Source: Marinibacterium sp050389775
GTDB lineage: Bacteria > Pseudomonadota > Alphaproteobacteria > Rhodobacterales > Rhodobacteraceae
Assembly: GCF_050389775.1 (NCBI RefSeq)
Contig: NZ_CP177144.1
Location: 2,356,001 to 2,420,000, forward strand
DNA length: 64,000 nucleotides
Direction: 5' to 3'
Positions 26,460 through 36,224 of this stretch are shown here, in pieces; positions within the stretch are counted from its first letter, which is position 1, and every line of letters begins with the position of its first letter. The notes beneath the pieces were generated by a model that was not told the origin of the DNA, did no database searches, and saw only the letters and a program-made list of their open reading frames with translations. Made by a program: the position numbers and the translations under genes.

Positions 26460-27644
26460 CTATTGGCGCAGGGCGGCTTCGGGCAGGGTGATCCGCCGGG
26501 CCATGAAGCCGGAGCCGAACTCGGTGTCGAGCTGGCCGTCGAGCTGGCGTTCGACCGAGATCTGCAGCAGCTCGGTGCCAAAGCCATGGCCCTTGGGCGT
26601 TTCCGGGGGCGGGGCGATGCCTTCCTCGCGCCAGTCGATCACCACCCGCGCCGGGTCGGACACAGGGCCCTCGGCCGCATCCGTCTCCCCGCCGTCCAGG
26701 CGCCAGGTCACCGTCAGCCGGCCCTCGGCATCGGCCAGGGCGCCGTACTTGGCCGCGTTGGTCGCCAGTTCGTGAAACACCAGGGCCAGGTAGGTCACGG
26801 CCTTCTGGCCGAGGATCAGGTTGGGCCCGTCGATGGTGACCCGCTCGATCTCGCGGTCCAGATGCGGTTCCAGCAGCGTGGCGACCAGCTTTTGCAGCGA
26901 GATCTGCGGCCCCGGCTGTTCATGGGCCACGACCACCGGCACGATCAGCTCATGCGCCTGGGCCAGGGCCTGGACCCGGCTTTCCAGCGCCCGGGCCAGC
27001 GCCTCGGCCGAGCTTTCCTGGCGGCGCGACAGGCGGATGATGCCGGTCACGATGGCAAAGATGTTCTTCACCCGGTGGTTCATCTCCCGCAGCAGCAGCT
27101 GGCGGTCCTCGAGCGTCTCGCGCAGGGCGATTTCGGTCTCGATCATGTGCGACAGGTCGGTCAGCGCCTCGACCTGGGCGTCGGTCCAGTCGTGGGGCTT
27201 GTCGTCGATGGCACAGAACGAGCCCAGCGGCTGGCCTTCGGGCCCGTGGACGGGCACGCCCAGGTAGGCCACAACGCCCAGCTCGCCGACGGCCAGGTTG
27301 TCGCGCAGGAGCGCATGTTCGCGGGCATCGCGGACCGACAGGGGGGTATCGGCGCTGACGACATATTGGCAGAAGGAATGGCTGAGCGGGGTCTGGCGGT
27401 CGCGCGCGGCCTGGCCGGTCAGCCCGGTCTGGGCCTTGAAGAACTGGCGCTTGCCATCGACCAACGACAGCAGGCCGACGGGCGTGCCGGTGATCCGCGT
27501 GGCCAGGCGTACGGCGCGGTCAAAGACCTCTTCGGGAGCGGTGTCGAGCAGGCCCGATGCGTCCAGCGCGGCCAGCCGGGCAGAGCCGCCCAGCGTGTCG
27601 TCATGGCCCTTGGGGCGGGTGTCGGGGAAGCGGCGCGTCACCAT
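26460..27644 (-). CDS. HWE/HisKA_2-type sensor histidine kinase with N-terminal GAF domain
   Basis: A soluble 394-residue kinase. The GAF domain (about 25-185) resembles those beginning RLAALDASGLLDTAPEE that sense small ligands or light. The phospho-acceptor box LLLREMNHRVKNIFAIVTGI marks the HisKA_2/HWE group, and the ATPase part has FHELATNAAKYGAL and GHGFGTELL. This family often works in the alphaproteobacterial general stress response or in light signalling. No response regulator lies beside it, so the partner is unknown. Confidence 0.88.
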   Translation of the reverse strand: MVTRRFPDTRPKGHDDTLGGSARLAALDASGLLDTAPEEVFDRAVRLATRITGTPVGLLSLVDGKRQFFKAQTGLTGQAARDRQTPLSHSFCQYVVSADTPLSVRDAREHALLRDNLAVGELGVVAYLGVPVHGPEGQPLGSFCAIDDKPHDWTDAQVEALTDLSHMIETEIALRETLEDRQLLLREMNHRVKNIFAIVTGIIRLSRRQESSAEALARALESRVQALAQAHELIVPVVVAHEQPGPQISLQKLVATLLEPHLDREIERVTIDGPNLILGQKAVTYLALVFHELATNAAKYGALADAEGRLTVTWRLDGGETDAAEGPVSDPARVVIDWREEGIAPPPETPKGHGFGTELLQISVERQLDGQLDTEFGSGFMARRITLPEAALRQ

Positions 27645-27831
27645 GTCCGGGCTGTTGGGTGGCCGGCGGCGGGAGGCGGGCAGGGCATGGTCTTGATGTC
27701 TCGTCCCGTTGGTTGCGGGGCCGCGTGGTGCGGCCGGTCGGGCGCCAGGTTTAGCGGCTATCGGGGCGCGGTCAAAGGTAAAATTGTGTCAGCGGACGCA
27801 TTTCAGGGCCGCTGCACCCAGCCGCGCGCGA

Positions 27832-28104
27832 TCAGTCGTTGATGTCGTCGTGAAAGCGCGTGACCTGGCCACGGGGCAGGGCAAAGGCCCGGCGCAGGAC
27901 GATCCAGGCCAGCAGCGACAGGGCGGCAAAGACCAGCAGCAGAAGGGGCAGCGACAGCACCAGCCCGAGGTTCAGCAGCAGCAGGGCGACCGCCGCCGCA
28001 CCGATGGCAAAACCCAGGAAGACAAAGCCCGGCACCAGCACTTCGAGGATGCCCAGCACCAGCGCCGCGGCGCCCCAGACCCACCAGAGCGTCAGGGCGC
28101 TCAT
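27832..28104 (-). CDS. NfeD-like membrane protein
   Basis: A 90-residue protein with three hydrophobic helices (VWGAAALVLGILEVLVPGFV and two that follow) and a short basic C-terminus. It is a short NfeD-type protein without the soluble OB-fold domain. Its start overlaps the stop of the SPFH gene (ATGA). NfeD/SPFH pairs are a known conserved partnership in membrane organisation and quality control. Confidence 0.85.
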   Translation of the reverse strand: MSALTLWWVWGAAALVLGILEVLVPGFVFLGFAIGAAAVALLLLNLGLVLSLPLLLLVFAALSLLAWIVLRRAFALPRGQVTRFHDDIND

Positions 28105-29000
28105 GTGTCTCGGCCCCGCAGCAGGCGGAAGGCGTCGGAAAAGGCCTCGATCGCGGCCGCGGGCACCAGGATGGTCTGCTTGCCCTCGCCGGTGCCAAGC
28201 GCGGCCAGGGCCTCGACCTGTTTCAGGGCGACCTGGTATTGCGCGGCCTCGATGCCGTTGTCCTCGATGGCCTGGGCCACGACGCCGGTGGCATAGGCTT
28301 CGGCATCGGCCTGGATGCGCCGGGCCTTGGCGATCTGTTCGGCGGCATAAAGCTCGCCATCGGCCTGCAGCTCGACGGCCCGGCGCTTGCCTTCGGCCTC
28401 GGTGACCAGGGCGCGGCGGGCGCGTTCGGCATTGAGCTGCTGGAGCATGGCCGCGCGGGTCGCCTCGTCGAGATTGACGTCGAGCAGCTCGGCCCGGGTG
28501 ACTTCGATGCCCCAGTCGTCCACGGCTTCGAGCAGCGATTGCTTGATCGTGGCGGTCAGCTGCGAGCGGTTGGACTGGACCTCGTCCAGCTCCATCCGGC
28601 CGATTTCCGACCGCACGATGCCGGCGACGGTGGTGGCGATGGCCTCGTCGACATCGCGGATGCGGTAGACGGTCTTTTCGGGGTGCAGGATGCGGAAGAA
28701 GACCGAGCTTTCGACCTGGACGAGGACGTTGTCGGCGGTGATGGCATCCTGGCTCATGGCCGGCAGCTGGCGTTCCAGGATCGAGATGCGGTGGGCGACA
28801 TGGTCGATGAAGGGGATGATGATGTTGATGCCCGGGCCCAGGACAGCGGCCAGCCGGCCGAACCGTTCGACGACGAACTTCTCGGATTGCGGCACGATCT
28901 TGACGCCCTTGAAGACGATGACGATCAGCAGCACGGCGGCCAGGATGTAGAGGATGGAGCCGGAAGCGGCCTGGATGATCTGGTCTTCGGTCATGGGCAT
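28101..29000 (-). CDS. SPFH/Band 7 (stomatin-like) membrane protein
   Basis: A 299-residue membrane-anchored scaffold: one N-terminal helix (ILYILAAVLLIVIVFKGVKI), then the SPFH domain (VPQSEKFVVERFGRLAAVLG, LPAMSQDAITADNVLVQVES) and a long Ala/Glu-rich coiled coil (about 200-270). Such proteins form ring assemblies in the inner membrane and modulate proteases such as FtsH. It is encoded directly before, and overlapping, the NfeD-like gene, so both are made together. Confidence 0.92.
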   Translation of the reverse strand: MPMTEDQIIQAASGSILYILAAVLLIVIVFKGVKIVPQSEKFVVERFGRLAAVLGPGINIIIPFIDHVAHRISILERQLPAMSQDAITADNVLVQVESSVFFRILHPEKTVYRIRDVDEAIATTVAGIVRSEIGRMELDEVQSNRSQLTATIKQSLLEAVDDWGIEVTRAELLDVNLDEATRAAMLQQLNAERARRALVTEAEGKRRAVELQADGELYAAEQIAKARRIQADAEAYATGVVAQAIEDNGIEAAQYQVALKQVEALAALGTGEGKQTILVPAAAIEAFSDAFRLLRGRDT

Positions 29001-29228
29001 GTCCTTCCCGGGGGCTGCGGCAGGGCCGTGTCAGGCCATAGATGTGCCCTGGGCGCGGGGCTGGCAAGGGACATGTGGGCGCGCGGAGGCCGGGGCGGTG
29101 TTCTGCCGGGCCTGCAGGGCAGTGATGTTCTTGTCATCGGGACGGGTTAGGCTTAGGGGGCGCGACCCGGCCGGGACAGCCCGGCCGGGGACGGGCCCGG
29201 GGAACGGCCGGATGTGAAAGGATGAGCG

Positions 29229-30326
29229 ATGACGACGACAACAACGACCCGCGCGGCGGTGCTGGGCACGGCGATCGGCCTGATGGCCGGCCTGGCCGGG
29301 GCGCAGGAGCTGCATGTCTACAACTGGTCGGATTACATCGATGCCGACCTGCTGGCGAAATTCACCGAAGAGACCGGGATCAAGGTGGTCTACGACGTCT
29401 TCGACAGCAACGAGATGCTGGAGACCAAGATGCTGGCCGGCCAGTCGGGCTATGACGTGGTGGTGCCCTCCGACAGCTTCCTGCGCCGGCAGATCCAGGC
29501 CGGGGCCTTCATGGAACTGGACCCGGCGCTGTTGCCCGATGCGGGCAACCAATGGGACATGATCACCCGGCGGACGGCGGATTTCGATCCCGACAATGCC
29601 TATTCGATCAATTACCTCTGGGGCACGACCGGGGTGGGGATCAACACGGCCAAGGTCGCCGAGGTTCTGGGCGCCGATGCGCCGGTCGACAGCCTGGCGC
29701 TGGTCTTTGACCCGGCCAACATGGAAAAGCTGGCGGCCTGCGGGGTGCATTTCCTCGATGCCCCGGTCGAGATGATCCCGGCGGCGATGCTCTATGCCGG
29801 GCTCGATCCCAATGCCCAGGACGGCGCGGCCTTCGATGCGGCCGAAGAGGTGCTGACGGCGGTGCGGCCCCATGTGCAGAAGTTCCATTCCTCGGAATAT
29901 GTCAACGCCCTGGCCAATGGCGACATCTGCGTGGCGGTGGGCTGGTCGGGCGACGTGCTGCAGGCGCGCGACCGCGCGGCCGAGGCCGACAACGGGGTCG
30001 AGATCGCCTACCATGCCTTCGCCGAGGGCTCGGCCATGTGGTTCGACCAGATGGCGATCCCGGTGGATGCGCCCAACCCGGACGCGGCCCATGCCTTCCT
30101 GAACTTCATGCTGGGGGCCGAGAACATCGCGGCGGTGTCGAACTATGTCTATTATGCCAACGGCAACCTGGCATCGCAGGCCTTCCTTGAGCCCGACGTG
30201 ATCGGCGATCCGGCGATCTATCCGCCCGAGGCCACGATGGACACGCTCTGGGTTTTCCAGGGCTGGGCGCCCAAGGTGCAGCGGACGGCCACGCGGCTCT
30301 GGACCAAGATCAAGTCGGGCACCTGA
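29229..30326 (+). CDS. Polyamine-type ABC transporter substrate-binding protein (PotF-like), orphan
   Basis: A 365-residue periplasmic binding protein. A signal peptide of about 25 residues ends at GLAGA, and the mature part opens with the PotD/PotF hallmark LHVYNWSDYIDADLLAKF. Other family marks are DVVVPSDSFLRRQI, GVGINTAKV and GDICVAVGWSGDVLQA. The PotF-type tail is present. No ATPase or permease genes lie nearby, so it must share a transporter encoded elsewhere or act as a sensor. Putrescine or a similar polyamine is the likely ligand. A dispersed repeat follows 69 bp after the stop. Confidence 0.9.
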   Translation: MTTTTTTRAAVLGTAIGLMAGLAGAQELHVYNWSDYIDADLLAKFTEETGIKVVYDVFDSNEMLETKMLAGQSGYDVVVPSDSFLRRQIQAGAFMELDPALLPDAGNQWDMITRRTADFDPDNAYSINYLWGTTGVGINTAKVAEVLGADAPVDSLALVFDPANMEKLAACGVHFLDAPVEMIPAAMLYAGLDPNAQDGAAFDAAEEVLTAVRPHVQKFHSSEYVNALANGDICVAVGWSGDVLQARDRAAEADNGVEIAYHAFAEGSAMWFDQMAIPVDAPNPDAAHAFLNFMLGAENIAAVSNYVYYANGNLASQAFLEPDVIGDPAIYPPEATMDTLWVFQGWAPKVQRTATRLWTKIKSGT

Positions 30327-30394
30327 GGCCCCGCAAGGGCGCGCCACTGCCGGCGTGCCCTTGCCCGAAGCACGGCCCGGCCGAGAAGGGCCGC

Positions 30395-30463
30395 CGGGGG
30401 GCGCTGCCCCCGTCCTCCGTTGGAGGACTCCCCCGGGAATACTTGGAAAGAGAAAGAAGCAGG
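30395..30463 (+). repeat. Dispersed 3'-end element, copy B5 (double hairpin plus purine tail)
   Basis: Nearly identical to copy B1 at 15316: GGGGGC-GCT-GCCCCC, GTCCTCC-GTT-GGAGGAC, then ACTTGGAAAGAGAAAGAAGC. It follows the polyamine-binding protein gene on its strand. Confidence 0.78.
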
Positions 30464-30513
30464 AGCGCGGTCCTGCCTTCCCGCCGGCGCGGCGGCTGAC
30501 GGGGCAGGACAGG

Positions 30514-30545
30514 CCTGCTGCTTCTTTCTCTTCATAAATATCCGG
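30514..30545 (-). repeat. Dispersed 3'-end element, copy B6
   Basis: Minus-strand core TTTATGAAGAGAAAGAAGC followed by AGCAGG, 28 bp after the stop of the RimB-RimK gene on that strand. It faces copy B5, again one element per transcript of a convergent pair. Confidence 0.75.
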
Positions 30546-30572
30546 CCCATCGCGACGGGCCGGGTGATCGGA

Positions 30573-31979
30573 TCATTCAGCGCGCTTGCGCCGGGCCGGG
30601 CGGGGCCGGACGTTGAGTTCGATCTCTTCGTAGAGCTTTTCGACGACGTTCTTCTTGGTCACTGTTTCGATGCCTTCGAGCCCGGGCGAGGAATTCACTT
30701 CAAGCACCTTGGGCCCGCTTTCCGCGCGCAAGAGGTCAACCCCGGCCAGCCCCAGGCCAAAGGCGCGGGCGGCGCGCACGGCCATGTCGCGTTCGGCCTT
30801 GGTGATGCGCACCGACGACGCGCTGCCGCCCTGGTGCAGGTTCGAGCGGAAATCGCCTTCGGCCCCGGTGCGTTTCATCGAGGCCACGACCTTGCCGCCG
30901 ACGACCAGGCAGCGGATGTCCTCGCCTGCCGCTTCCTTTACGAATTGCTGGACCAGGAAGTTGGCCTTGAGGCCCCGGAAGGCCGAGATCACGGATTCGG
31001 CGGCCTTCTTGGTTTCGGCCAGCACCACGCCTTTGCCTTGTGTCGATTCCAGCAGCTTGATGATCAGCGGCGCCGAGCCGACCAGCCCGATCAGGTTCGA
31101 CGTATCCTTGGGCGAGGCCGCAAAGGCCGTGGTGGGCATGTCGATCTTGTAGCGGCTGAGGATCTGGTGGGCATTGAGCTTGTCGCGGCTGGACGCAATG
31201 CCCGCGGAATTGTTCACCACGAAGGTGCCGATGGTTTCGAACTGGCGCACCACGGCCGTGCCATAGGGCGTGATCGACGCGCCGATGCGCGGGATCACGG
31301 CGTCGTAGCGGGGCAGGCGTTTGCCGTCGTAATGCACCTCGGGCATCATCGGGTTGATGGCCATGTAACAGCGCGTGGTGTCGATGACCTCGACGGTATG
31401 GCCGCGGGCCTCGCCGCCTTCGACCAGGCGGCGGGTGGAGTAATTGTTCTCGCGGCTGAGCACGGCGATGCGCAGGGCCCGGTTGGGGGCGATCGTGCGC
31501 ATCAGCTTCGACGAATGGTAGACATCGTAATCCAGCAGCGGCTGCAGGTGGCGTTCGGTGGGCACGATGGAAATGTGATCCTGCAGCGCCTGGCGGCCCA
31601 GCAGCATGCGGCTGGCCATGCCCGAACGGTCGGTCAGGGTGATCTCGATCGGCCAGGTCTGGCCACCGACGGTCAGCGGCGTGCGGATGACATAGCGCAG
31701 CTCGCGCTCGCCGTTCGACGAGGTCACCTCGCGCCGGTCGACGATCTCGGCCGAGCAGGTGATGGCCAGCTCGTAATGGCCGGGGATCGGATGCACGTCG
31801 AAGCGCACCTTGGGCTGGCTGGCCGGGCCAAAGGTCTCGATGTCGGAAGCATGCAGCGCCGAGGTGCGCGCGCCGGTGTCGACCTTGGCCGAGATGGCCG
31901 GCAGGCCGAGCTCGGGAAGCGAGATCCATTCTTCCCAGCCGAAGGTGAGCGGAGGTGGGGTGGTGTCGGTATCGGACAT
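30573..31979 (-). CDS. RimB-like protease domain fused to RimK-like ATP-grasp glutamate ligase
   Basis: A 468-residue two-domain protein. Residues about 10-150 match the RimB/RloA (ATP-dependent zinc protease, DUF785) family: WISLPELGLPAISAKVDTGA and RTSALHA at the pepsin-like active site, MLLGRQALQD near the end. Residues about 165-450 are a RimK-type ATP-grasp ligase: ALRIAVLSRENNYSTRRL, PLIIKLLESTQGKGVVLAET, GEDIRCLVVGGKVVASMKR and VLEVNSSPGLEGIE. In Pseudomonas the separate RimK adds glutamates to ribosomal protein S6 and RimB cuts them. Here both seem joined in one chain. Confidence 0.88.
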   Translation of the reverse strand: MSDTDTTPPPLTFGWEEWISLPELGLPAISAKVDTGARTSALHASDIETFGPASQPKVRFDVHPIPGHYELAITCSAEIVDRREVTSSNGERELRYVIRTPLTVGGQTWPIEITLTDRSGMASRMLLGRQALQDHISIVPTERHLQPLLDYDVYHSSKLMRTIAPNRALRIAVLSRENNYSTRRLVEGGEARGHTVEVIDTTRCYMAINPMMPEVHYDGKRLPRYDAVIPRIGASITPYGTAVVRQFETIGTFVVNNSAGIASSRDKLNAHQILSRYKIDMPTTAFAASPKDTSNLIGLVGSAPLIIKLLESTQGKGVVLAETKKAAESVISAFRGLKANFLVQQFVKEAAGEDIRCLVVGGKVVASMKRTGAEGDFRSNLHQGGSASSVRITKAERDMAVRAARAFGLGLAGVDLLRAESGPKVLEVNSSPGLEGIETVTKKNVVEKLYEEIELNVRPRPARRKRAE

Positions 31980-32093
31980 GTCGGATCCCTCTCGTGACGA
32001 TGCCCCCCTGCTAAGGGGTCTTGGTTACGATTTCCACCCGCTTGCATGCGCGGAACGCTTTGCTTTTGCGCCGTGCCGGGGTAGAGGGCGGCA

Positions 32094-33224
32094 ATGACCA
32101 GCACATTCTCGTTTTCGCTCGCGGCCACGGATGGCCGGGCCCGTACCGGCACCATCTCGACCCCGCGCGGCGAGATCCGCACGCCGGCCTTCATGCCCGT
32201 CGGCACGGCGGCAACCGTCAAGGCGATGATGCCCGACAGCGTGCGCGCGACGGGGGCCGACATCCTGCTGGGCAATACCTATCACCTGATGCTGCGCCCC
32301 GGGGCCGAGCGGATCGACCGGCTGGGCGGGCTGCACCGGTTCATGAACTGGGACCGGCCGATCCTGACGGATTCGGGCGGTTTCCAGGTCATGAGCCTGG
32401 CCGGGCTGCGCAAGCTGACCGAAGAGGGCGTGACCTTCAAATCCCATATCGACGGGTCGAAACACCACCTGACCCCGGAACGTTCGATGGAAATCCAGAA
32501 GCTGCTGGGCTCGGACATCGTCATGTGTTTCGACGAATGCCCGGCCCTGCCGGCCGAGGAAAAGGTCGTTGAGGCAAGCATGCGCATGTCGATGCGATGG
32601 GCGGCACGTTCGCGCGAGGCCTTCGGCGACCGGCCCGGCCATGCGCTGTTCGGCATCCAGCAGGGCGGCGTGACCGAAGAGCTGCGCGGTGAAAGCGCCG
32701 AGGCGCTGCGCGGGATCGGCTTTGACGGGTATGCCGTCGGCGGGCTGGCCGTGGGCGAGGGCCAGGAGGCCATGTTCGGCGTGCTGGATTACGCGCCGGG
32801 CATGCTGCCCGAGGACAAGCCGCGCTACCTCATGGGCGTGGGCAAGCCCGACGACATCGTGGGGGCCGTGGCGCGGGGCATCGACATGATGGATTGCGTG
32901 CTGCCCTCGCGGTCGGGCCGGACGGGCCAGGTCTTTACCCGGCGCGGCGTGGTCAACATCAAGAACGCCCGCCACCAGGACGACCCGCGCCCGCTGGACG
33001 AGGCCTGCACTTGTCCGGCCTGCCGGTCCTATTCGCGGGCCTACCTGCACCATGTCTTCCGCAGCCAGGAGATCATTTCCTCGATGCTGCTGACCTGGCA
33101 CAATTTGCATTACTTCCAGGAGATCATGGAGGGCATGCGGGGGGCCATTGCCGCCGGCACATTTGACGCCTGGCAGGACGACTTTCACGCCACCCGGGCG
33201 CAGGGCGATATCGAGCCGATCTGA
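32094..33224 (+). CDS. tgt: Queuine tRNA-ribosyltransferase
   Basis: It exchanges guanine 34 for the queuosine precursor in tRNAs with GUN anticodons. The 376-residue barrel protein has the active-site segment ILTDSGGFQVMSL with the first catalytic Asp, GGLAVGEG for substrate recognition, and the zinc site CTCPACRSYSRAYLHHVF near the C-terminus. It stands alone between the RimB-RimK fusion and ilvN; a dispersed repeat follows the stop by 45 bp. Confidence 0.96.
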   Translation: MTSTFSFSLAATDGRARTGTISTPRGEIRTPAFMPVGTAATVKAMMPDSVRATGADILLGNTYHLMLRPGAERIDRLGGLHRFMNWDRPILTDSGGFQVMSLAGLRKLTEEGVTFKSHIDGSKHHLTPERSMEIQKLLGSDIVMCFDECPALPAEEKVVEASMRMSMRWAARSREAFGDRPGHALFGIQQGGVTEELRGESAEALRGIGFDGYAVGGLAVGEGQEAMFGVLDYAPGMLPEDKPRYLMGVGKPDDIVGAVARGIDMMDCVLPSRSGRTGQVFTRRGVVNIKNARHQDDPRPLDEACTCPACRSYSRAYLHHVFRSQEIISSMLLTWHNLHYFQEIMEGMRGAIAAGTFDAWQDDFHATRAQGDIEPI

Positions 33225-33268
33225 GGGGCGAACCATGTGACGTCGCGCCCCTTGGCCGGCGTCGTGGT

Positions 33269-33299
33269 GGGATATTTCAAAAGAGAAAGAAGCAGCAGG
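33269..33299 (+). repeat. Dispersed 3'-end element, copy B7
   Basis: Plus-strand core TTTCAAAAGAGAAAGAAGC with AGCAGG, 45 bp after tgt on its strand. It faces copy A3. Confidence 0.73.
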
Positions 33300-33360
33300 T
33301 CCGCGCGCTTTCCACGGCCGGGGCCCCGGGGGCTGGCCGGGGAGCAGGGCGCGGCGTCCT

Positions 33361-33385
33361 GGCTTCTTCTTGGTCCAAATACCCG
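33361..33385 (-). repeat. Dispersed 3'-end element, copy A3
   Basis: Minus-strand core TATTTGGACCAAGAAGAAG, 72 bp after the ilvN stop on that strand. Together with B7 it shows that the A and B core types can share one convergent gap. Confidence 0.73.
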
Positions 33386-33456
33386 TCGCGACATCGGTCC
33401 GGGGGCGATGCCGGGGCCATTGACGCGCCACGCTGACACGCCAATGGCCGACGGGA

Positions 33457-34032
33457 TCAGTCGCGCCCGGGCATTTCCCCGCGCGACAGGGCGGCCACGC
33501 CGGTGCGGGCGATTTCCACCAGGCCCAGCGGGCGCATCAGCTCGGCGAAGGCGTCGATCTTTTCCGGCGCGCCGGTGATTTCGAAGACAAAGCTGTTGAG
33601 CGTGCTGTCGACCACGTTGGCCCGGAAGATCTCGCCGATCCGAAGCGCCTCGACCCGTTTCTCGCCGGTGCCTTCGACCTTCAGCATGGCCAGCTCGCGT
33701 TCGATCGACCGGCCTTCGACCGTTAGGTCATGCACGTCGCGCACCGACACGATACGCCCCAGCTGGGCCTTGATCTGTTCGATCACCTGCGGCGTGCCGG
33801 TTGTCACGATGGTGATGCGCGACAGGTGGCCGGTGTGGTCGACCTCGGCCACGGTCAGGCTTTCGATATTGTAGCCGCGCCCCGAGAACAGCCCGATCAC
33901 CCGGGCCAGCACGCCCGGTTCGTTCTCGACCAGCACGGCGATCGTGTGTTTTTCCTGCATGTCCGAAAAGGTCGGGCGCAGGTTGTAGGCGGAATGGCTC
34001 GTCGAGCCTTGCTTGATATGTAGAGGGGACAT
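33457..34032 (-). CDS. ilvN: Acetolactate synthase small (regulatory) subunit
   Basis: The 191-residue regulatory subunit gives valine feedback control of acetolactate synthase. The ACT domain opens with HTIAVLVENEPGVLARVIGL and FSGRGYNIESL, and the second half carries MLKVEGTGEKRVE and NSFVFEITGAPEKIDAF. The start is the ATG at 34032 with GGGAGGCGAGG upstream; the longer open frame to 34071 is not supported. It lies 122 bp after ilvB on the same strand and is presumably co-transcribed behind the attenuator. Confidence 0.94.
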   Translation of the reverse strand: MSPLHIKQGSTSHSAYNLRPTFSDMQEKHTIAVLVENEPGVLARVIGLFSGRGYNIESLTVAEVDHTGHLSRITIVTTGTPQVIEQIKAQLGRIVSVRDVHDLTVEGRSIERELAMLKVEGTGEKRVEALRIGEIFRANVVDSTLNSFVFEITGAPEKIDAFAELMRPLGLVEIARTGVAALSRGEMPGRD

Positions 34033-34154
34033 CCTCGCCTCCCGATGGATTGACCGAAGGGTTGACCGCACCCGGACGGCAACCGCCCGGGCCGGAATTT
34101 TCGAAAATTCCGGGCCGTTTTCCGCAGGGAAAACGGCGCCGGGGCAGGCGGGGG

Positions 34155-35906
<1,752 letters not shown>

Positions 35907-35944
35907 TGTCGTGCTCTCCGGTTTCGACACAGCGTCATTCGCAC

Positions 35945-35971
35945 AAAAAAGCCCCCGAGGATGTCGGGGGC
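35945..35971 (-). terminator. Attenuator terminator of ilvBN
   Basis: On the minus strand GCCCCCGA and TCGGGGGC form a stem followed by six T's, 39 bp before the ilvB ATG. An upstream pair, GCGCATGGG inside the leader-peptide gene and CCCATGCGC touching the terminator arm, can fold with GGTAAA-CGG-TTTACC inside it. This gives the alternative foldings expected of transcription attenuation. Confidence 0.88.
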
Positions 35972-35998
35972 GCATGGGTCGTCGTTTGGGTAAACCGT

Positions 35999-36046
35999 TT
36001 ACCGGCCCATGCGCGTTGATCCTACGATTACGACTAGCGTGAACAT
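35999..36046 (-). CDS. ilvL: ilvBN leader peptide (attenuator)
   Basis: A 15-codon frame reading MFTLVVIVGSTRMGR, with AAAGGA seven bases before the ATG. Codons 4-8 are Leu-Val-Val-Ile-Val, the three end products of the pathway. Leu is CTA and two of the Val codons are GTA, both rare in such a GC-rich genome, which should make ribosome stalling sensitive to charged tRNA levels. The stop lies 28 bases before the terminator hairpin. Stalling at the codon run would keep the ribosome off the downstream stem and allow read-through into ilvB. The arrangement is the classical amino-acid attenuator. Confidence 0.9.
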   Translation of the reverse strand: MFTLVVIVGSTRMGR

Positions 36047-36224
36047 GAAGGGTCCTTTCGTGCTGCGCGGGACCATAGGAGCACGGGCAGGGGGCGTCAA
36101 CCGGCAAATCCCGGAAGAATGTGATCGCAGGCCGGGTTTTCGCGACATTTTGTTGCCCGTGGGGGGCGCCTGGTGGACTCACGCCTCCCCCGGCCCGGTC
36201 GGGCGGGAGAGGCGCGGCACCGGG

